Below the pieces are notes generated by a model that saw only the letters and a list, made by a program, of their open reading frames with translations, was not told the DNA's origin and did no database searches. A stretch of 52,185 nt of DNA from an uncultured Pseudomonadales bacterium (GTDB lineage: Bacteria > Pseudomonadota > Gammaproteobacteria > Pseudomonadales > Cellvibrionaceae): the NCBI GenBank assembly GCA_947494095.1, contig CANLTI010000036.1, forward strand, positions 1 to 52,185, written 5' to 3'. Below are positions 7,930 to 18,403 of this stretch, piece by piece (the stretch's first letter is position 1; the number at the start of each line of letters is the position of its first letter). The position numbers were made by a program, and so were the translations under genes.

Positions 7930-9750
7930 ATGAAGCAATCTTTTGGCCTTGCGCCACAAAAACTCTTATCGGTGATGCTTATCGGCAGTACTTTAGCGGC
8001 CTGTGGCGGTGGTAGTACGACATCTACATCACCCACGGCCTCTAGCCAAGTGTCAATGTCTTCGGCGGCACCTACCAGCTCATCGATGCCACCTGTTATC
8101 TCATCTATCGCCTCTAGCAGCAGCGTTGCACCTAGCTCGTCTAGTCAGCCACCGGTTATTGTTAGCAGTAGTATCGCCTCTAGCTCTAGTGCAGTACCTC
8201 AGTCGTCTGCTTCTAGCTTAGCGAGCTCAAGCATAGCAAATTCAAGCATGGCGTCTTCTAGTGTAGGCAATTTAGGTGCCGGTACTCTACTTGATAGTGA
8301 TGGTACATTTACCAATGGGCAGGCACTATTTGCCGGTAATGTTGATGCGTCACTCAATGCTTCTTTTGCATGGGATGGCGAAGTGAATGTGACTATCCCT
8401 ACAGCTTCTGCAGAAACTTGGCATGCGCAGTTGTCACATGGCCTAGGGCTGACTCAAGATGAGCAATACACTATTTGCTTTCGCATTAAAGCGAGTGCTG
8501 AGCGCACCATGGGCTTTAATATTGACCAAGGCGGTAGCCCAGGTTATGCCTCGTTATTGAGTACCGATGCTCAAGCCCTTGACCTTACAACAAGCTATCA
8601 AAATATACAGCATACCTTTACAGCGGTCATGACCGATACTTCGGCACGTTTCACCATGAGCTTTGGCGTGTTAGCTGGCGATGCTGTTGCTAACGTGCAA
8701 GTCGATGATATAGGCGTGTACGCAGGTGCGGCCTGTGGCGACCCCAGTCAAACACCTGCTGCGGCAGTGGGTAGTGGCAGTGATAACATTGTAGGCGTGC
8801 CAGCAATTACAACCGAAGGTAATCAAGTGTTGTTTGGCGGCAAGCATGGAAGTATTGCGGGTATGAGCTTGTTTTGGTCAAGCCATGGCGACGGCAGTAA
8901 ATTTTATAACCAAAACGTGGTTGAGAAATTATCTGACGATTGGGATGCAAAGCTTATTCGGGCCGCTATGGGTATTAATGAGGGCGACGGCTACTTAAAT
9001 AACCCCGGTGCTAACAAAGCGCGTGTTGAAGATATTGTGCAGCAGGCTATTGCCAATGATATGTACGTGATTATTGATTGGCATACCCATGATGCCGAAG
9101 AGCATCCGGCTAACTTAGCCCCTGAGTTTTTTGCCGAGATGGCGACCACTTATGGCGCTAATAATCATGTCATTTACGAAATATACAACGAGCCTGATTG
9201 CTCCAACGGTCTTTCAGGTGAGGATTGTGGCTGGGATGAAAAAACGACGTGGGCAGAAATCAAAGCGTACGCCTTGCCGGTGATTAAGGCCATTCGCGCC
9301 ATTGATCCCGACAACTTAATTGTTGTGGGCACGCCTTATTATTCACAGTTTGTAGATGAAGCGTCAGAAAACCCCATTGTTGCAGCAGACTTCCCAAGTA
9401 ACGCAGCCTACGCTGATAACATTGCTTACACTTTGCATTTTTATGCGGGTTCACATAAACAGCAAGAGCGTAATCGCGCTATTACTGCACTTAAAAATGG
9501 TATCCCATTGTTTGTTACCGAGTGGGGCTCTGTGGGTGCAAGTGGCGATGGCGCGTTTGATAAAGTGGAGTCTGATACGTGGATGGAATTTCTTTATGAT
9601 AACAACATTAGCCATGCTAACTGGTCTATTAGTGATAAGTCAGAAGGTGCCTCAATATTAAAGCCTGGCTCTAACGGCGCTAACGGTTGGAATGAAAGCG
9701 ATTTAACCGAAACTGGTTTGTATGTAAAAGGTAAAATCAAAAACTGGTAA
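7930..9750 (+). CDS. GH5 endo-beta-1,4-glucanase lipoprotein with serine linkers and CBM4/9-like module
   Basis: 606-residue surface-anchored cellulase. A type II signal peptide with lipobox LAAC (Cys25) is followed by poly-Ser/Pro linkers (about 30-115). Next is a beta-sandwich module (about 120-265) resembling CBM4/9 (FAWDGEVNVTIPT, VQVDDIGVYAG). The C-terminal GH5 barrel (about 285-606) has acid/base Glu421 in IYNEP and nucleophile Glu531 in FVTEWG. It should cut internal beta-1,4-glucosidic bonds of cellulose or related glucans at the outer membrane. The ATG at 7930 has AGGTGG upstream; an in-frame GTG 9 bases earlier has none. A strong terminator follows. The linker style is typical of Cellvibrionaceae secreted enzymes. 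Confidence 0.93.
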   Translation: MKQSFGLAPQKLLSVMLIGSTLAACGGGSTTSTSPTASSQVSMSSAAPTSSSMPPVISSIASSSSVAPSSSSQPPVIVSSSIASSSSAVPQSSASSLASSSIANSSMASSSVGNLGAGTLLDSDGTFTNGQALFAGNVDASLNASFAWDGEVNVTIPTASAETWHAQLSHGLGLTQDEQYTICFRIKASAERTMGFNIDQGGSPGYASLLSTDAQALDLTTSYQNIQHTFTAVMTDTSARFTMSFGVLAGDAVANVQVDDIGVYAGAACGDPSQTPAAAVGSGSDNIVGVPAITTEGNQVLFGGKHGSIAGMSLFWSSHGDGSKFYNQNVVEKLSDDWDAKLIRAAMGINEGDGYLNNPGANKARVEDIVQQAIANDMYVIIDWHTHDAEEHPANLAPEFFAEMATTYGANNHVIYEIYNEPDCSNGLSGEDCGWDEKTTWAEIKAYALPVIKAIRAIDPDNLIVVGTPYYSQFVDEASENPIVAADFPSNAAYADNIAYTLHFYAGSHKQQERNRAITALKNGIPLFVTEWGSVGASGDGAFDKVESDTWMEFLYDNNISHANWSISDKSEGASILKPGSNGANGWNESDLTETGLYVKGKIKNW

Positions 9751-9777
9751 GCATGAGTATTGACCAGTATTAGCAAT

Positions 9778-9815
9778 AAAAAAGGCCGCTCAGTAATGAG
9801 CGGCCTTTTTTATTA
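9778..9815 (+). terminator. Cellulase gene terminator
   Basis: Perfect stem AAAGGCCGCTCA / TGAGCGGCCTTT with loop GTAA followed by a T-run. It begins 28 bases after the cellulase stop. Confidence 0.93.
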
Positions 9816-9827
9816 ACTGTAAATTTG

Positions 9828-10065
9828 GTAACTATTCAGAGGTGCCGAAATTGGGCACTAATGAATCATTGATTGGGCCGCTCAAGTCATTTGCGACTTT
9901 GTGCTCCTCGACTTTATACGCCTGCAAAGTCTAATCTTGCATATCCCTAGTGCAGGCGTACTGTCTACCCCTTACTTTCCTTGCAAGGCCCGGCGCTTAA
10001 AGACCCAGAAAATAATCCATTAGCACCCTATGAGGTGAGGTTTGTCAGCTGAGCTGAATAGTTAC
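9828..10065. repeat. Family 1 MITE-like element, copy d
   Basis: 238 bp from GTAACTATTCAG to CTGAATAGTTAC with the family interior in the opposite orientation to copy b. The flanks TAAATTTG and AAAAAAGG do not match, so no target duplication is visible. It lies between the convergent cellulase and gnd genes. Confidence 0.85.
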
Positions 10066-10106
10066 AAAAAAGGAGCCCAAAGGCTCCCTTTTACCATGAC
10101 TTAAAC

Positions 10107-11561
10107 TTACGCGTTGTAAGTAGAAGAAGAGGTATCGCCGCCGCGGCCTGTCCAGTTGGTGTGGAAGAACTCACCGCGTGGCTTGTCGGTTCGCTCATAA
10201 GTGTGGGCACCGAAGTAGTCGCGCTGCGCTTGCAGTAAATTAGCCGGTAAGCGCGCTGTGCGGTAGCCGTCAAAGTAGTTGAGCGCAGCCATTAAGCAAG
10301 GCGTAGGCACGCCGTTAGTGATAGTGGCTACTGCCACGTTACGCCAGCCTTGCTGTGCGTTAATCACGATGTCTTTAAAGTAGTCATCTAATAATAGGTT
10401 GCTAAGTTCAGGGTTTTTATCAAAAGCGTTTTTGATATCGCCTAAGAAAGCCGAGCGAATGATACAACCGCCACGCCACATCATAGCAATGCCGCCGTAG
10501 TTTAAGTTCCAGCCAAACTCTTTAGCCGCTTCACGCATTAAGGTGTAGCCCTGCGCATAAGAAACAATCTTAGAGGCCAATACCGCTTGGCGAAGGTCTT
10601 CGATGAATGCAACTTTGTCGCCAGTAAAAGACTTGGTTGGGCCAGACAATACTTTAGAGGCTGCAACGCGCTCTTCTTTAAGTGCCGAAATACAGCGGGC
10701 AAATACAGACTCAGCAATCAAGGTTAAAGGTACGCCTAAATCAAGGGCGATAACGCCAGTCCATTTGCCAGTACCTTTTTGGCCTGCAGTGTCTAAAATT
10801 TTCTCAACTAATGGCTCGCCGTCTTTGTCTTTATACGCCATGATATCGCGAGTAATTTCAACCAAGTAAGAATCGAGCTCGGTGTTGTTCCACTCGGCAA
10901 AAACTGTGTGAATTTCGTCGGCACTCATGCCAACCACTTCTTTCATGACTTGGTAGGCTTCACACAATAGTTGCATGTCGCCATATTCAATACCGTTGTG
11001 CACCATTTTAACAAAATGACCAGCACCGTTTTCGCCAACGTAGTCACAGCAAGGTGAGCCATCTTCAACTTTAGCCGAAATGTTTTGGAAGATGGGCTTA
11101 ACGCCTTCCCATGCTTCTAATGAGCCGCCAGGCATAATTGATGGACCGGTGAGCGCGCCTTCTTCACCACCAGAAACACCGGCGCCCACAAAATGAATGC
11201 CTTTTTCGCTCAAGTATTTTTCGCGACGGATAGTATCAGGGTAGTGAGTGTTGCCGCCATCAATAATGATGTCGCCTTCGTCCAATAATGGAAGCAAAGA
11301 TTCAATTGTTGCATCGACGGGGGCGCCCGCTTTTACCATGATCATGATTTTGCGTGGCTTAGCCAAAGATTGAACGAGCTCTTCTACCGAGTAGGCACCG
11401 CGAATACTTTGACCTGCTGCACGACCTTCGACAAAGTTTTTGACTTTTTCGGTTGAGCGGTTGTAAGCAGTAACGGTGAAGCCCTTGCTGGCCATGTTCA
11501 AAACGAGGTTTTCGCCCATAACGGCAAGGCCGATTAGGCCGATATCTGATAATTCTTTCAT
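10107..11561 (-). CDS. gnd: 6-phosphogluconate dehydrogenase (decarboxylating)
   Basis: Oxidises 6-phosphogluconate to ribulose-5-phosphate and CO2 with NADP+ in the pentose phosphate pathway. The 484-residue protein begins MKELSDIGLIGLAVMGENLVLN, which contains the Rossmann GLAVMG motif. It continues with the substrate-binding VGAGVSGGEEGA and HFVKMVHNGIEYGDMQ segments, and ends in the usual GRGGDTSSSTYNA tail. The open frame extends 38 codons further upstream without resemblance to Gnd, so the ATG at 11559-11561 is chosen. It is monocistronic. Confidence 0.97.
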   Translation of the reverse strand: MKELSDIGLIGLAVMGENLVLNMASKGFTVTAYNRSTEKVKNFVEGRAAGQSIRGAYSVEELVQSLAKPRKIMIMVKAGAPVDATIESLLPLLDEGDIIIDGGNTHYPDTIRREKYLSEKGIHFVGAGVSGGEEGALTGPSIMPGGSLEAWEGVKPIFQNISAKVEDGSPCCDYVGENGAGHFVKMVHNGIEYGDMQLLCEAYQVMKEVVGMSADEIHTVFAEWNNTELDSYLVEITRDIMAYKDKDGEPLVEKILDTAGQKGTGKWTGVIALDLGVPLTLIAESVFARCISALKEERVAASKVLSGPTKSFTGDKVAFIEDLRQAVLASKIVSYAQGYTLMREAAKEFGWNLNYGGIAMMWRGGCIIRSAFLGDIKNAFDKNPELSNLLLDDYFKDIVINAQQGWRNVAVATITNGVPTPCLMAALNYFDGYRTARLPANLLQAQRDYFGAHTYERTDKPRGEFFHTNWTGRGGDTSSSTYNA

Positions 11562-11961
11562 AATGGTCCGAAGGTGCCTTTGAAAAAGGTGGATGGTTGT
11601 GGTGCAAATGAGTGCACGCGCTTTATCTAGGGGGCAAATGCTGACCCGCAGAATACTCAAGAAGCCGGTGCTCACGGCCTACCCGACGGGCGAAGAAGAT
11701 ACCACTTTTTGCGGCGCGAGGGAATTCCAGCGCTCTTGAAAAGCGGTCTTTTCACCGTATTTTAACCTTTAGCCTGTACTTTTTAATGAACATGGTGTTT
11801 TTTTAGAGGCTTTGTTCGGGGGGGTAAAAAACGTAAATAATAGCTTTTGTTGGCTCTTATTCGGTGCGCGATAATATTATCGTGGTGCGGCGTAGGGGCT
11901 AAAGCGGTATTGCGATTTTACTATCGCACTGAAAGAGGTGGGCTTAGGATACTCTGCACGA

Positions 11962-12058
11962 ATAGAGTGCTTAAATGGAGTACTTAAATAGAGCACCTAA
12001 ATAGAGTGCTTAAGTGGGGCCGTTGAAGCGAACTGTTGAATAGAGCTGTTGAATAGAG
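11962..12058. repeat. 13-bp tandem repeats upstream of yibL
   Basis: In the 715-bp gap between gnd and yibL, four tandem 13-mers (ATAGAGTGCTTAA and variants) fill 11962-12013. Two exact copies of CTGTTGAATAGAG fill 12033-12058. Apart from a short hairpin near 11739-11756 (TGAAAAG CGGT CTTTTCA), I see nothing else in 11562-12276. Confidence 0.85.
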
Positions 12059-12276
12059 CGTGGAAGCCGTTTTGGCATGGCGGGCTTGAATGGCAGGCTT
12101 GTGAATTGTGAGTTTAATCGTGAGTCTTTATGCGAGAGTGAAGCTTCACTATTTGGCAATTATTCATCACAGGCTAAGGCGAGCGGCACGTGTAAATGTT
12201 AAGCTGCTTGCTTTTTTAAGGTAGGCAATAGAGGCAGTCATACTGCTATATCGCCGTCTATCACTGTGAGCACACT

Positions 12277-12633
12277 ATGAATTTACAACAAGCCCTACAA
12301 GATTTAACCAATCGCCTTGACAAGGCCCGCCGTAAGCACGCTGCCGCTACATTGCGCGAAGATATCCCTATGATACGCCAATTTGAGCGTGACATTAAAA
12401 AGTACGAAGCAGAGCTTGCCGCTAACAAAGAGCTAAAAACACGCGAAACCGGCTCTAAGGCGCAAGCGATTAAAGCCATGCCATTTAACCGTGCGCTGAC
12501 CAAGCAAGAGCAAGCCGATATGGGCAAACTCAAAAAGCAGGTAAGAGGCATTGTGGTTGTACACCCACTCACAGCGGTAGGCCGAGAGGTCGGTGTGAGT
12601 ACTGTGACCGGTTTTGCGCCTAAAGCCTTTTAG
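12277..12633 (+). CDS. yibL: YibL family ribosome-associated protein
   Basis: 118-residue protein with the YibL/DUF2810 plan. A charged helical N-terminal half (LTNRLDKARRKHAAATLRED) precedes a conserved block, MPFNRALTKQEQADMGKLKK then VRGIVVVHPLTAVGREVG. E. coli YibL is 120 residues and shares that block closely. It is reported to associate with ribosomes; its precise role is unclear. It is a single gene. Confidence 0.9.
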   Translation: MNLQQALQDLTNRLDKARRKHAAATLREDIPMIRQFERDIKKYEAELAANKELKTRETGSKAQAIKAMPFNRALTKQEQADMGKLKKQVRGIVVVHPLTAVGREVGVSTVTGFAPKAF

Positions 12634-13003
12634 TGAGCGGCTTTTTCAACGTATTGGCGCTGACTCTCATTAAAACGGGCTCGGTGTGAGTTGGCCAAGA
12701 GCGCTATTTGGCCGGAACCTTATATTGCTTGAGAGAAGCTTGCCCAACAATTGCGCCATTCGTCGCCTAATAGTCAAATCGCACTTAAGTTTTTTGCTCT
12801 AAGCACGATTAGGCCATTGCCGCGCATATTCGCATCCTTTAAAGTAGCGTCATTACTCATGGGCGTGACATGTCTGCGCCTATACCCACTGCCAATCTTG
12901 TAGCAAACGCAGTATTTGCTGTGTTTGTATCGAGGTGGCTTGCCTTAGGGCTTTCTTCTTCTTTCTTAATTTATATTTTGAGTATAAAGCTACGGAGCTA
13001 TTT
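12634..13003. other. Intergenic region upstream of cellobiose phosphorylase
   Basis: 370 bases with no gene, family repeat or recognisable operator. The only clear signal is ACGGAG, the ribosome site just before the ATG at 13004. Confidence 0.6.
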
Positions 13004-15439
13004 ATGAAGTTTGGTCATTTTGATGACGCTGCTCGCGAGTATGTGATCACTAACCCGCGTACACCTTACCCTTGGATCAACTACCTGGGTAACGAAGATT
13101 ACTTTTCCTTGGTATCGAATACCGGCGGTGGTTATACTTTTTATAAAGATGCAAAATTCCGTCGCTTAACCCGCTACCGCTACAACAACGTACCGGTTGA
13201 TAATGGCGGTAAGTACTTTTATATCAACGACGGTGGCGATGTTTGGAATCCAGGCTGGAAACCCACTAAAACTGAGCTAGACAACTACAGCTGTCGTCAT
13301 GGCATGAGCTATACCAAAATCGCTGGTGAGCGCAATGGCATCTGTGCCGAGGTTACTCAGTTTATTCCGTTAAAAAGCTGGTGTGAAGTTCAGCGCGTTA
13401 AGCTTAAAAACACCAGCACCGAGACTAAAAAATTCAAATTTTTCTCGTTTATTGAGTGGTGTTTGTGGAACGCAGAAGACGACATGCAAAACTTGCAGCG
13501 TAACTTCTCAACCGGTGAAGTCGAAGTAAAAGGCTCAACTATTTACCACAAAACCGAATTTAAAGAGCGTCGTAATCATTACGCGTTTTATAATGTTAAT
13601 GCTCCCATTGACGGCTTTGATACTGACCGCGACATTTGGAAAGGCACTTATAACGATTTTGATCGCCCAGATGCAGTATTTGAAGGTAAGCCGCGCAACT
13701 CTGTTGCACACGGCTGGTCGCCTTGTGGTTCACATTATATCGAAGTAGAGCTTGCTCCAGGCGAAGAAAAAAGCTTTGTTTTTACTTTGGGCTACATCGA
13801 AGTAGAGCCAGAAGATAAATGGGAAAGCAAAGGCGTTATCAATAAAGCTCCTGCCGAAGCATTAATGGCGCGTTTTGATACCGATGCAAAAGTAGATGCT
13901 GAGTTACAAAAATTAGCCGATTACTGGGAAGGTTTGTTAAGTACCATTCAAGTCGATACCGGTGATGACCGCATTGACCGTTCGGTAAATATCTGGAACC
14001 AGTACCAGTGTATGGTGACTTTTAACATGAGTCGCTCTGCTTCATTTTTTGAAACAGGTATTGGCCGTGGCATGGGCTTCCGTGACTCTAACCAAGACCT
14101 GATTGGTTTTGTACATCAAGCGCCTGAGCGTGCCCGTGAGCGCATTATCGATATTGCTTCAACGCAGTTTGAAGATGGTTCGGCCTATCATCAATATCAG
14201 CCACTAACTAAGCGTGGTAATGCTAACGTAGGTGGCGACTTTAACGATGATCCGTTGTGGCTAATCCTTTCAACGACCGATTACATTAAAGAGTCTGGCG
14301 ATTACAGTATTCTTGATGAAATGGTGCCTTACGATAACGATGACACTAAAGCGACCACACACTTCGAGCATTTGAAGCGTTCGTTTATGCATACTGTTAA
14401 CAACTTAGGCCCGCACAACTTACCGTTAATTGGCCGTGCTGATTGGAATGATTGCTTAAACCTTAACTGTTTTAGTGATAACCCCAACGACTCGTTCCAA
14501 ACCACTGGCAACAAAAAAGGCTTTACAGCCGAGTCATTAATGATTGCTGGCCAATTTGTGCTTTACGGTAAAGAGTTTATTAAACTTTGCCAGGACATTG
14601 GTAAAAATGATGAAGCCGCAACCGCGCAAGTCCATGTTGATAACATGATTGCAGCTGTTAAAAAAGACGGTTGGGATGGTGAGTGGTATTTACGTGCCTA
14701 TGATTACTACGGCAAAAAAATCGGTAGTGAAGAAAACGAAGAAGGCAAAATCTTCATTGAGTCACAAGGTTTTTGTGGCATGGCCGGTATCGGCCTAGAA
14801 GATGGCTTGGTGCATAAGTCAATGGACTCGGTTAAAGAGCATTTAGATTGCGAGTACGGTATTGTGCTACAGCAACCTGCGTTTACTAAGTACTATATTG
14901 AGTACGGTGAAATATCGACTTACCCTGCAGGCTACAAAGAAAACGCCGGTATTTTTTGTCACAACAACCCATGGATCATGATTGCAGAAACCTTAATTGG
15001 TAATGGCGATCGCGCTTTTGATTACTGGGCCAAAATCACACCAGCCTTCTTAGAAGACATCAGTGATTTACATAAAGTTGAACCTTATGTTTACGCGCAA
15101 ATGATCGCAGGTAAAGATGCTTTTAAACCAGGCGAAGCCAAAAACTCTTGGTTAACCGGCACGGCAGCATGGAACTTTGCGGCCATTACCCAGTACATTT
15201 TAGGTGTTAAGCCAGATTATGCTGGCCTTGGTGTAAATCCTTGTATCCCTAAAGATTGGGACGGCTTTAACTTTAGCCGTAAGTTCCGTGGCGCAACCTA
15301 TAATATCGTTGTTACAAACCCCGATCACGTGAGCAAAGGCGTGAAGTCTTTAATTGTGAACGGTACTGCGGTAGAAGGTTTTATAGTGCCGACTCAGCCC
15401 GAAGGCACGACGGTTGATGTCCAACTTATAATGGGTTAA
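13004..15439 (+). CDS. Cellobiose phosphorylase (GH94)
   Basis: Cytosolic enzyme that phosphorolyses cellobiose to alpha-glucose-1-phosphate and glucose. It saves ATP and completes the path begun by the secreted GH5 enzyme. The 811-residue protein begins [20 protein letters not shown], a typical GH94 start, with an N-terminal beta-sandwich and a C-terminal (alpha/alpha)6 barrel. The general-acid region [10 protein letters not shown] has its Asp residues at about 480 and 483. Other family motifs are [17 protein letters not shown] and GTAAWNF. There is no signal peptide. The upstream 23 codons of open frame are hydrophobic and unlike GH94; ACGGAG precedes the chosen ATG. A strong terminator follows. 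Confidence 0.95.
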   Translation: MKFGHFDDAAREYVITNPRTPYPWINYLGNEDYFSLVSNTGGGYTFYKDAKFRRLTRYRYNNVPVDNGGKYFYINDGGDVWNPGWKPTKTELDNYSCRHGMSYTKIAGERNGICAEVTQFIPLKSWCEVQRVKLKNTSTETKKFKFFSFIEWCLWNAEDDMQNLQRNFSTGEVEVKGSTIYHKTEFKERRNHYAFYNVNAPIDGFDTDRDIWKGTYNDFDRPDAVFEGKPRNSVAHGWSPCGSHYIEVELAPGEEKSFVFTLGYIEVEPEDKWESKGVINKAPAEALMARFDTDAKVDAELQKLADYWEGLLSTIQVDTGDDRIDRSVNIWNQYQCMVTFNMSRSASFFETGIGRGMGFRDSNQDLIGFVHQAPERARERIIDIASTQFEDGSAYHQYQPLTKRGNANVGGDFNDDPLWLILSTTDYIKESGDYSILDEMVPYDNDDTKATTHFEHLKRSFMHTVNNLGPHNLPLIGRADWNDCLNLNCFSDNPNDSFQTTGNKKGFTAESLMIAGQFVLYGKEFIKLCQDIGKNDEAATAQVHVDNMIAAVKKDGWDGEWYLRAYDYYGKKIGSEENEEGKIFIESQGFCGMAGIGLEDGLVHKSMDSVKEHLDCEYGIVLQQPAFTKYYIEYGEISTYPAGYKENAGIFCHNNPWIMIAETLIGNGDRAFDYWAKITPAFLEDISDLHKVEPYVYAQMIAGKDAFKPGEAKNSWLTGTAAWNFAAITQYILGVKPDYAGLGVNPCIPKDWDGFNFSRKFRGATYNIVVTNPDHVSKGVKSLIVNGTAVEGFIVPTQPEGTTVDVQLIMG

Positions 15440-15465
15440 TTATTTAACGTATTTTAATGAGTATT

Positions 15466-15491
15466 AAAAACCCGCTTCGGCGGGTTTTTTT
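15466..15491 (+). terminator. Terminator after cellobiose phosphorylase
   Basis: AAAAACCCGC TTCG GCGGGTTTTTTT: perfect stem, stable tetraloop and T-run, 26 bases after the stop. Confidence 0.95.
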
Positions 15492-15546
15492 ATGGGTGTG
15501 TTTTAGTGTTTTTTATCCATAGTCATAACGCCGCTTTAAATCAATT

Positions 15547-15638
15547 GTCACTATTCAGAGGTGCGGAAATCGGCGCTCACGAATCATTTGCCGGTCCCTC
15601 AACGTCAGGTGCTGTTTTCAGCTTGGCTAAATAGTTAC
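15547..15638. repeat. Family 1 element, copy e, internally deleted
   Basis: 92 bp from GTCACTATTCAG to AATAGTTAC. Both termini and short subterminal stretches of the family remain; the interior is missing. No target duplication is clear. The rest of the gap to 15947 is the upstream region of the phosphatase gene. Confidence 0.75.
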
Positions 15639-15947
15639 GCGATTGAGTCAGTGTATCATGACTAAGCAGTACTTTTTTGCATACGTATTCATCTGGCTTT
15701 GATTTAGATAGGTGTGCTTTGCTGCGCAGTAAAATCATTTAAAAATAAAGTGAACGGTTTCAATTACTTATTGCGTTTTTTTATACGCTAGTAGCTTTAA
15801 TGGCGAGCTGTATTGTGGTTGCTGGTACTTTTACTGACTTTTTACAGGACTGGATATCATGAGCTTGTCATATTGCAGTTGTAGTTTTTAGGCGCCGACA
15901 AACTACAGCACTAAAAACTAAAGCAAAATTTATTTTAAGAGAAGACT

Positions 15948-18236
15948 ATGGACACCATTAATATAGCAAAAAAAATAGCTTTTTTAGCTATTGTAGCGAG
16001 TATAGCGGGTTGCTCTAATGATACTAAAACGGAATATGTAGAGGTCATTAAAGAAGTTGAAGTAGAGGCTAAGGCTGATACAGTCACAGATGATTCTATT
16101 GCCAGTAGTATTGATCTAGGCCCGTTTAAATGTGTAGCGCAAGAGCTTGCCGAAAATACTGAAAAAGATTGCCGGTTATACATTAAAGGCTCGATGAATA
16201 GCTGGTCATCGCGGCCAGAAGCACAGCTGCATTATCAAGGCGATGGTCAGTATATTGCTTTGTTTAGTATGCAGCCTGGGTCCTACTCTTTTAAAATTGC
16301 CGACCCTGACTGGAGTGCCGAGCGCGATTTAGCCATTGGCAAAGAGGTATCGAGTGAGGTGCAATTTGATACCGCCATGGATTTACAGCGAAAATATGAT
16401 GACTTTGAAAATCAGAATATGGATATCACCGTCACAGGTGATGAAGATCAGGTTTATCATTTTACACTCGATGCATCGCAAGGCATTAATACGCCGAGTT
16501 TATTGATCGAAAATATTAGTGCTACCGATGCCGATAACCTGTCTCAATCTTTGTATTTAGTGGGTACTTTTAACAACTGGACTCACTCTAAAGATACCGA
16601 ATTTGTATATAAAGGTGCGGGTACTTATGAGGCTGTTGTTAACTTTGTAGAGGCGGGAACTATTGCGTTTAATGTGCATCAAGGCGATGCCGAGTCTCTA
16701 GTTTATGGCTCACTTGATAATAAACACATTAATTTACAAGAGGCGATATCTGTTTTAACGACGTTTCCAGGTGGCAAAATGTCGGCCAAGGTTACAGCAG
16801 GGACTTATGTATTTAGTGTGTCGGTGTTGGGTGATCGGCAACAAGCAATACCGCTATCGATGAAAAAGATAAGAGCGGTAACTGGCCATGACACTATTAC
16901 CGGGGTGAATGTGGCGACTAACCTAACCGCTGATGGTAGTTATGCGGCTGAGACTTACGATTGGGTTACCCAAGGTGATATGAATGTGACACTGACCAAC
17001 GATACCACTCAAGCGCCTGCCACTAAACGCCAACTGGCGAGCGCTGAGGGTGTAGGCCGTTACAGTGTAACGCTGACAACTAACCGAGATACACCGTTAG
17101 TAGCAAGTGCTGGCCACGATGTAGATGTTATTGCCCTTGAAAAGGCGAATAATATTATTTTGATGATTGGTGACGGTATGGGATACCCACAAATAGCGGT
17201 AACCAGTGCGTATAAGGGTGAGGCGTTATTTTTAGAGTCTGGTAAGCACCGTGGCGACATTAAAACCGCTAGCGCAGATACTTTAGGCCATGAAGATTTA
17301 CCCGAGACCGGCGTGCATTACTACACCGACTCTGCCGCGGCCGCAACGGCCATGGCCACGGGCCGTAAAACAAATTCGGGGACTATTTCGCAAGCTCAGC
17401 CAGGCAATGGCGCTGATTTAGAGACTATTTTAGAGTATGCCAAAAGCCTGGGTAAATCGGTGGGTGTTGTTGCTACATCGCACTGTGTGCATGCTACACC
17501 GGCAAGCTTTGCAGCCCACGGCCCTAGCCGAAATGACTTTGCGGCTTTATCGGCCAGCATGTACGGCGAGGTTAAACCGAATGTGACCTTATGCGGCAGT
17601 AAATTAGTGGATCAGGTTGATATCATTAGTACCGAAGCGGCAAAGGCAAATTATACGCTTGTTAAAAATAAAACAGACTTAGCTACGGCTTTAGCCGTGT
17701 TGCCTGCAGCAGACCCAAAGGCCGAAATATTATTTGCAGGTATATTTGGCGAAAATGAAATACCTTATGTATTGGCCAATGACAGCCAGAAAAGTTATGA
17801 GGCGCAAGATATTCCGCAGCTCAATGAAATGGCCGCCGCCGCGATTGAGGTTTTATCTAAAAACCCTAATGGTTTTGTGTTAATGATTGAAGGTTCGCAA
17901 ATTGATTTTGCTGGCCATATTAATGATACGCAGCGTGTTATTTATGAAACCTTGGCGTTTGATAAAACGGTTGAAGAGGTCGTCACTTGGGCCGAGCAAC
18001 GTACAGATACCATGGTGTTGGTGACGGCAGATCATGAAACTGGCGGCTTGCAGCTTAGTAAAAGTAATGGTGCCGGTAAAGTGCCTGAGGTGACTTGGTT
18101 ATGGGGGAGTCATACTAATGTTGATGTGCCTATTGCGTCGTGGGGCAATATTAATACGCATGCTTTTGTTGGGCGGGCAGTAGAAAACACGGCTATTTAT
18201 AATGTTATGCGTGGGGCCTTAGGGGCGAGGCAATAA
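15948..18236 (+). CDS. Alkaline phosphatase lipoprotein with two N-terminal starch-binding-like modules
   Basis: 762-residue lipoprotein (lipobox IAGC). An acidic spacer precedes two beta-sandwich modules resembling the CBM48/CBM20-like fold (LYIKGSMNSWSSRPEAQ at about 80, LYLVGTFNNWTHSKDTE at about 200). A PhoA-family catalytic domain occupies about 395-755. Catalytic features are the metal site MIGDGMG, nucleophile Ser462 in YTDSAAAATAMATG, HATPASFAAH, and the metal His residues of TADHETGGL and GSHTNVDVP. It should release phosphate from monoesters at the cell surface. The modules suggest attachment to glucan or activity on phosphorylated polysaccharide (inference). AAGAGAAG precedes the ATG. 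The last four residues and the stop come from a family 2 insertion. Confidence 0.9.
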   Translation: MDTINIAKKIAFLAIVASIAGCSNDTKTEYVEVIKEVEVEAKADTVTDDSIASSIDLGPFKCVAQELAENTEKDCRLYIKGSMNSWSSRPEAQLHYQGDGQYIALFSMQPGSYSFKIADPDWSAERDLAIGKEVSSEVQFDTAMDLQRKYDDFENQNMDITVTGDEDQVYHFTLDASQGINTPSLLIENISATDADNLSQSLYLVGTFNNWTHSKDTEFVYKGAGTYEAVVNFVEAGTIAFNVHQGDAESLVYGSLDNKHINLQEAISVLTTFPGGKMSAKVTAGTYVFSVSVLGDRQQAIPLSMKKIRAVTGHDTITGVNVATNLTADGSYAAETYDWVTQGDMNVTLTNDTTQAPATKRQLASAEGVGRYSVTLTTNRDTPLVASAGHDVDVIALEKANNIILMIGDGMGYPQIAVTSAYKGEALFLESGKHRGDIKTASADTLGHEDLPETGVHYYTDSAAAATAMATGRKTNSGTISQAQPGNGADLETILEYAKSLGKSVGVVATSHCVHATPASFAAHGPSRNDFAALSASMYGEVKPNVTLCGSKLVDQVDIISTEAAKANYTLVKNKTDLATALAVLPAADPKAEILFAGIFGENEIPYVLANDSQKSYEAQDIPQLNEMAAAAIEVLSKNPNGFVLMIEGSQIDFAGHINDTQRVIYETLAFDKTVEEVVTWAEQRTDTMVLVTADHETGGLQLSKSNGAGKVPEVTWLWGSHTNVDVPIASWGNINTHAFVGRAVENTAIYNVMRGALGARQ

Positions 18237-18379
18237 TAGTTTGTCCAATTAGACGTAGGCTTCTGCTTTCTCGGCAAGGCGCTCGAAGGGGCGCATGCCG
18301 GGGCATGTAACGCTTTGAGCAACACAGCAGAGGAAGTAGAAAACACGTATTATTGGATCATGTATTTTTTCCTCGCCCC
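18222..18379. repeat. Family 2 element, copy a, 158 bp, TTA target duplication
   Basis: Starts GGGGCGAGGCAATAATAG and ends TTTTTTCCTCGCCCC. It is flanked by TTA at 18219-18221 and 18380-18382. It begins inside the 3' end of the phosphatase gene and supplies its TAA stop. Confidence 0.9.
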
Positions 18380-18403
18380 TTAGATGCACAATAAATAATA
18401 TTG

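Noticed and set aside
7652..7957. 101-codon minus-strand frame upstream of the cellulase
   Set aside because: It overlaps the cellulase start and has no family features; compositional chance.
15864..15884. Possible Pho box (CTTGTCATATTGCAGTTG) before the PhoA-type gene
   Set aside because: The first half is close to the PhoB half-site but the second matches at only about three of seven positions; too weak to list as a site.
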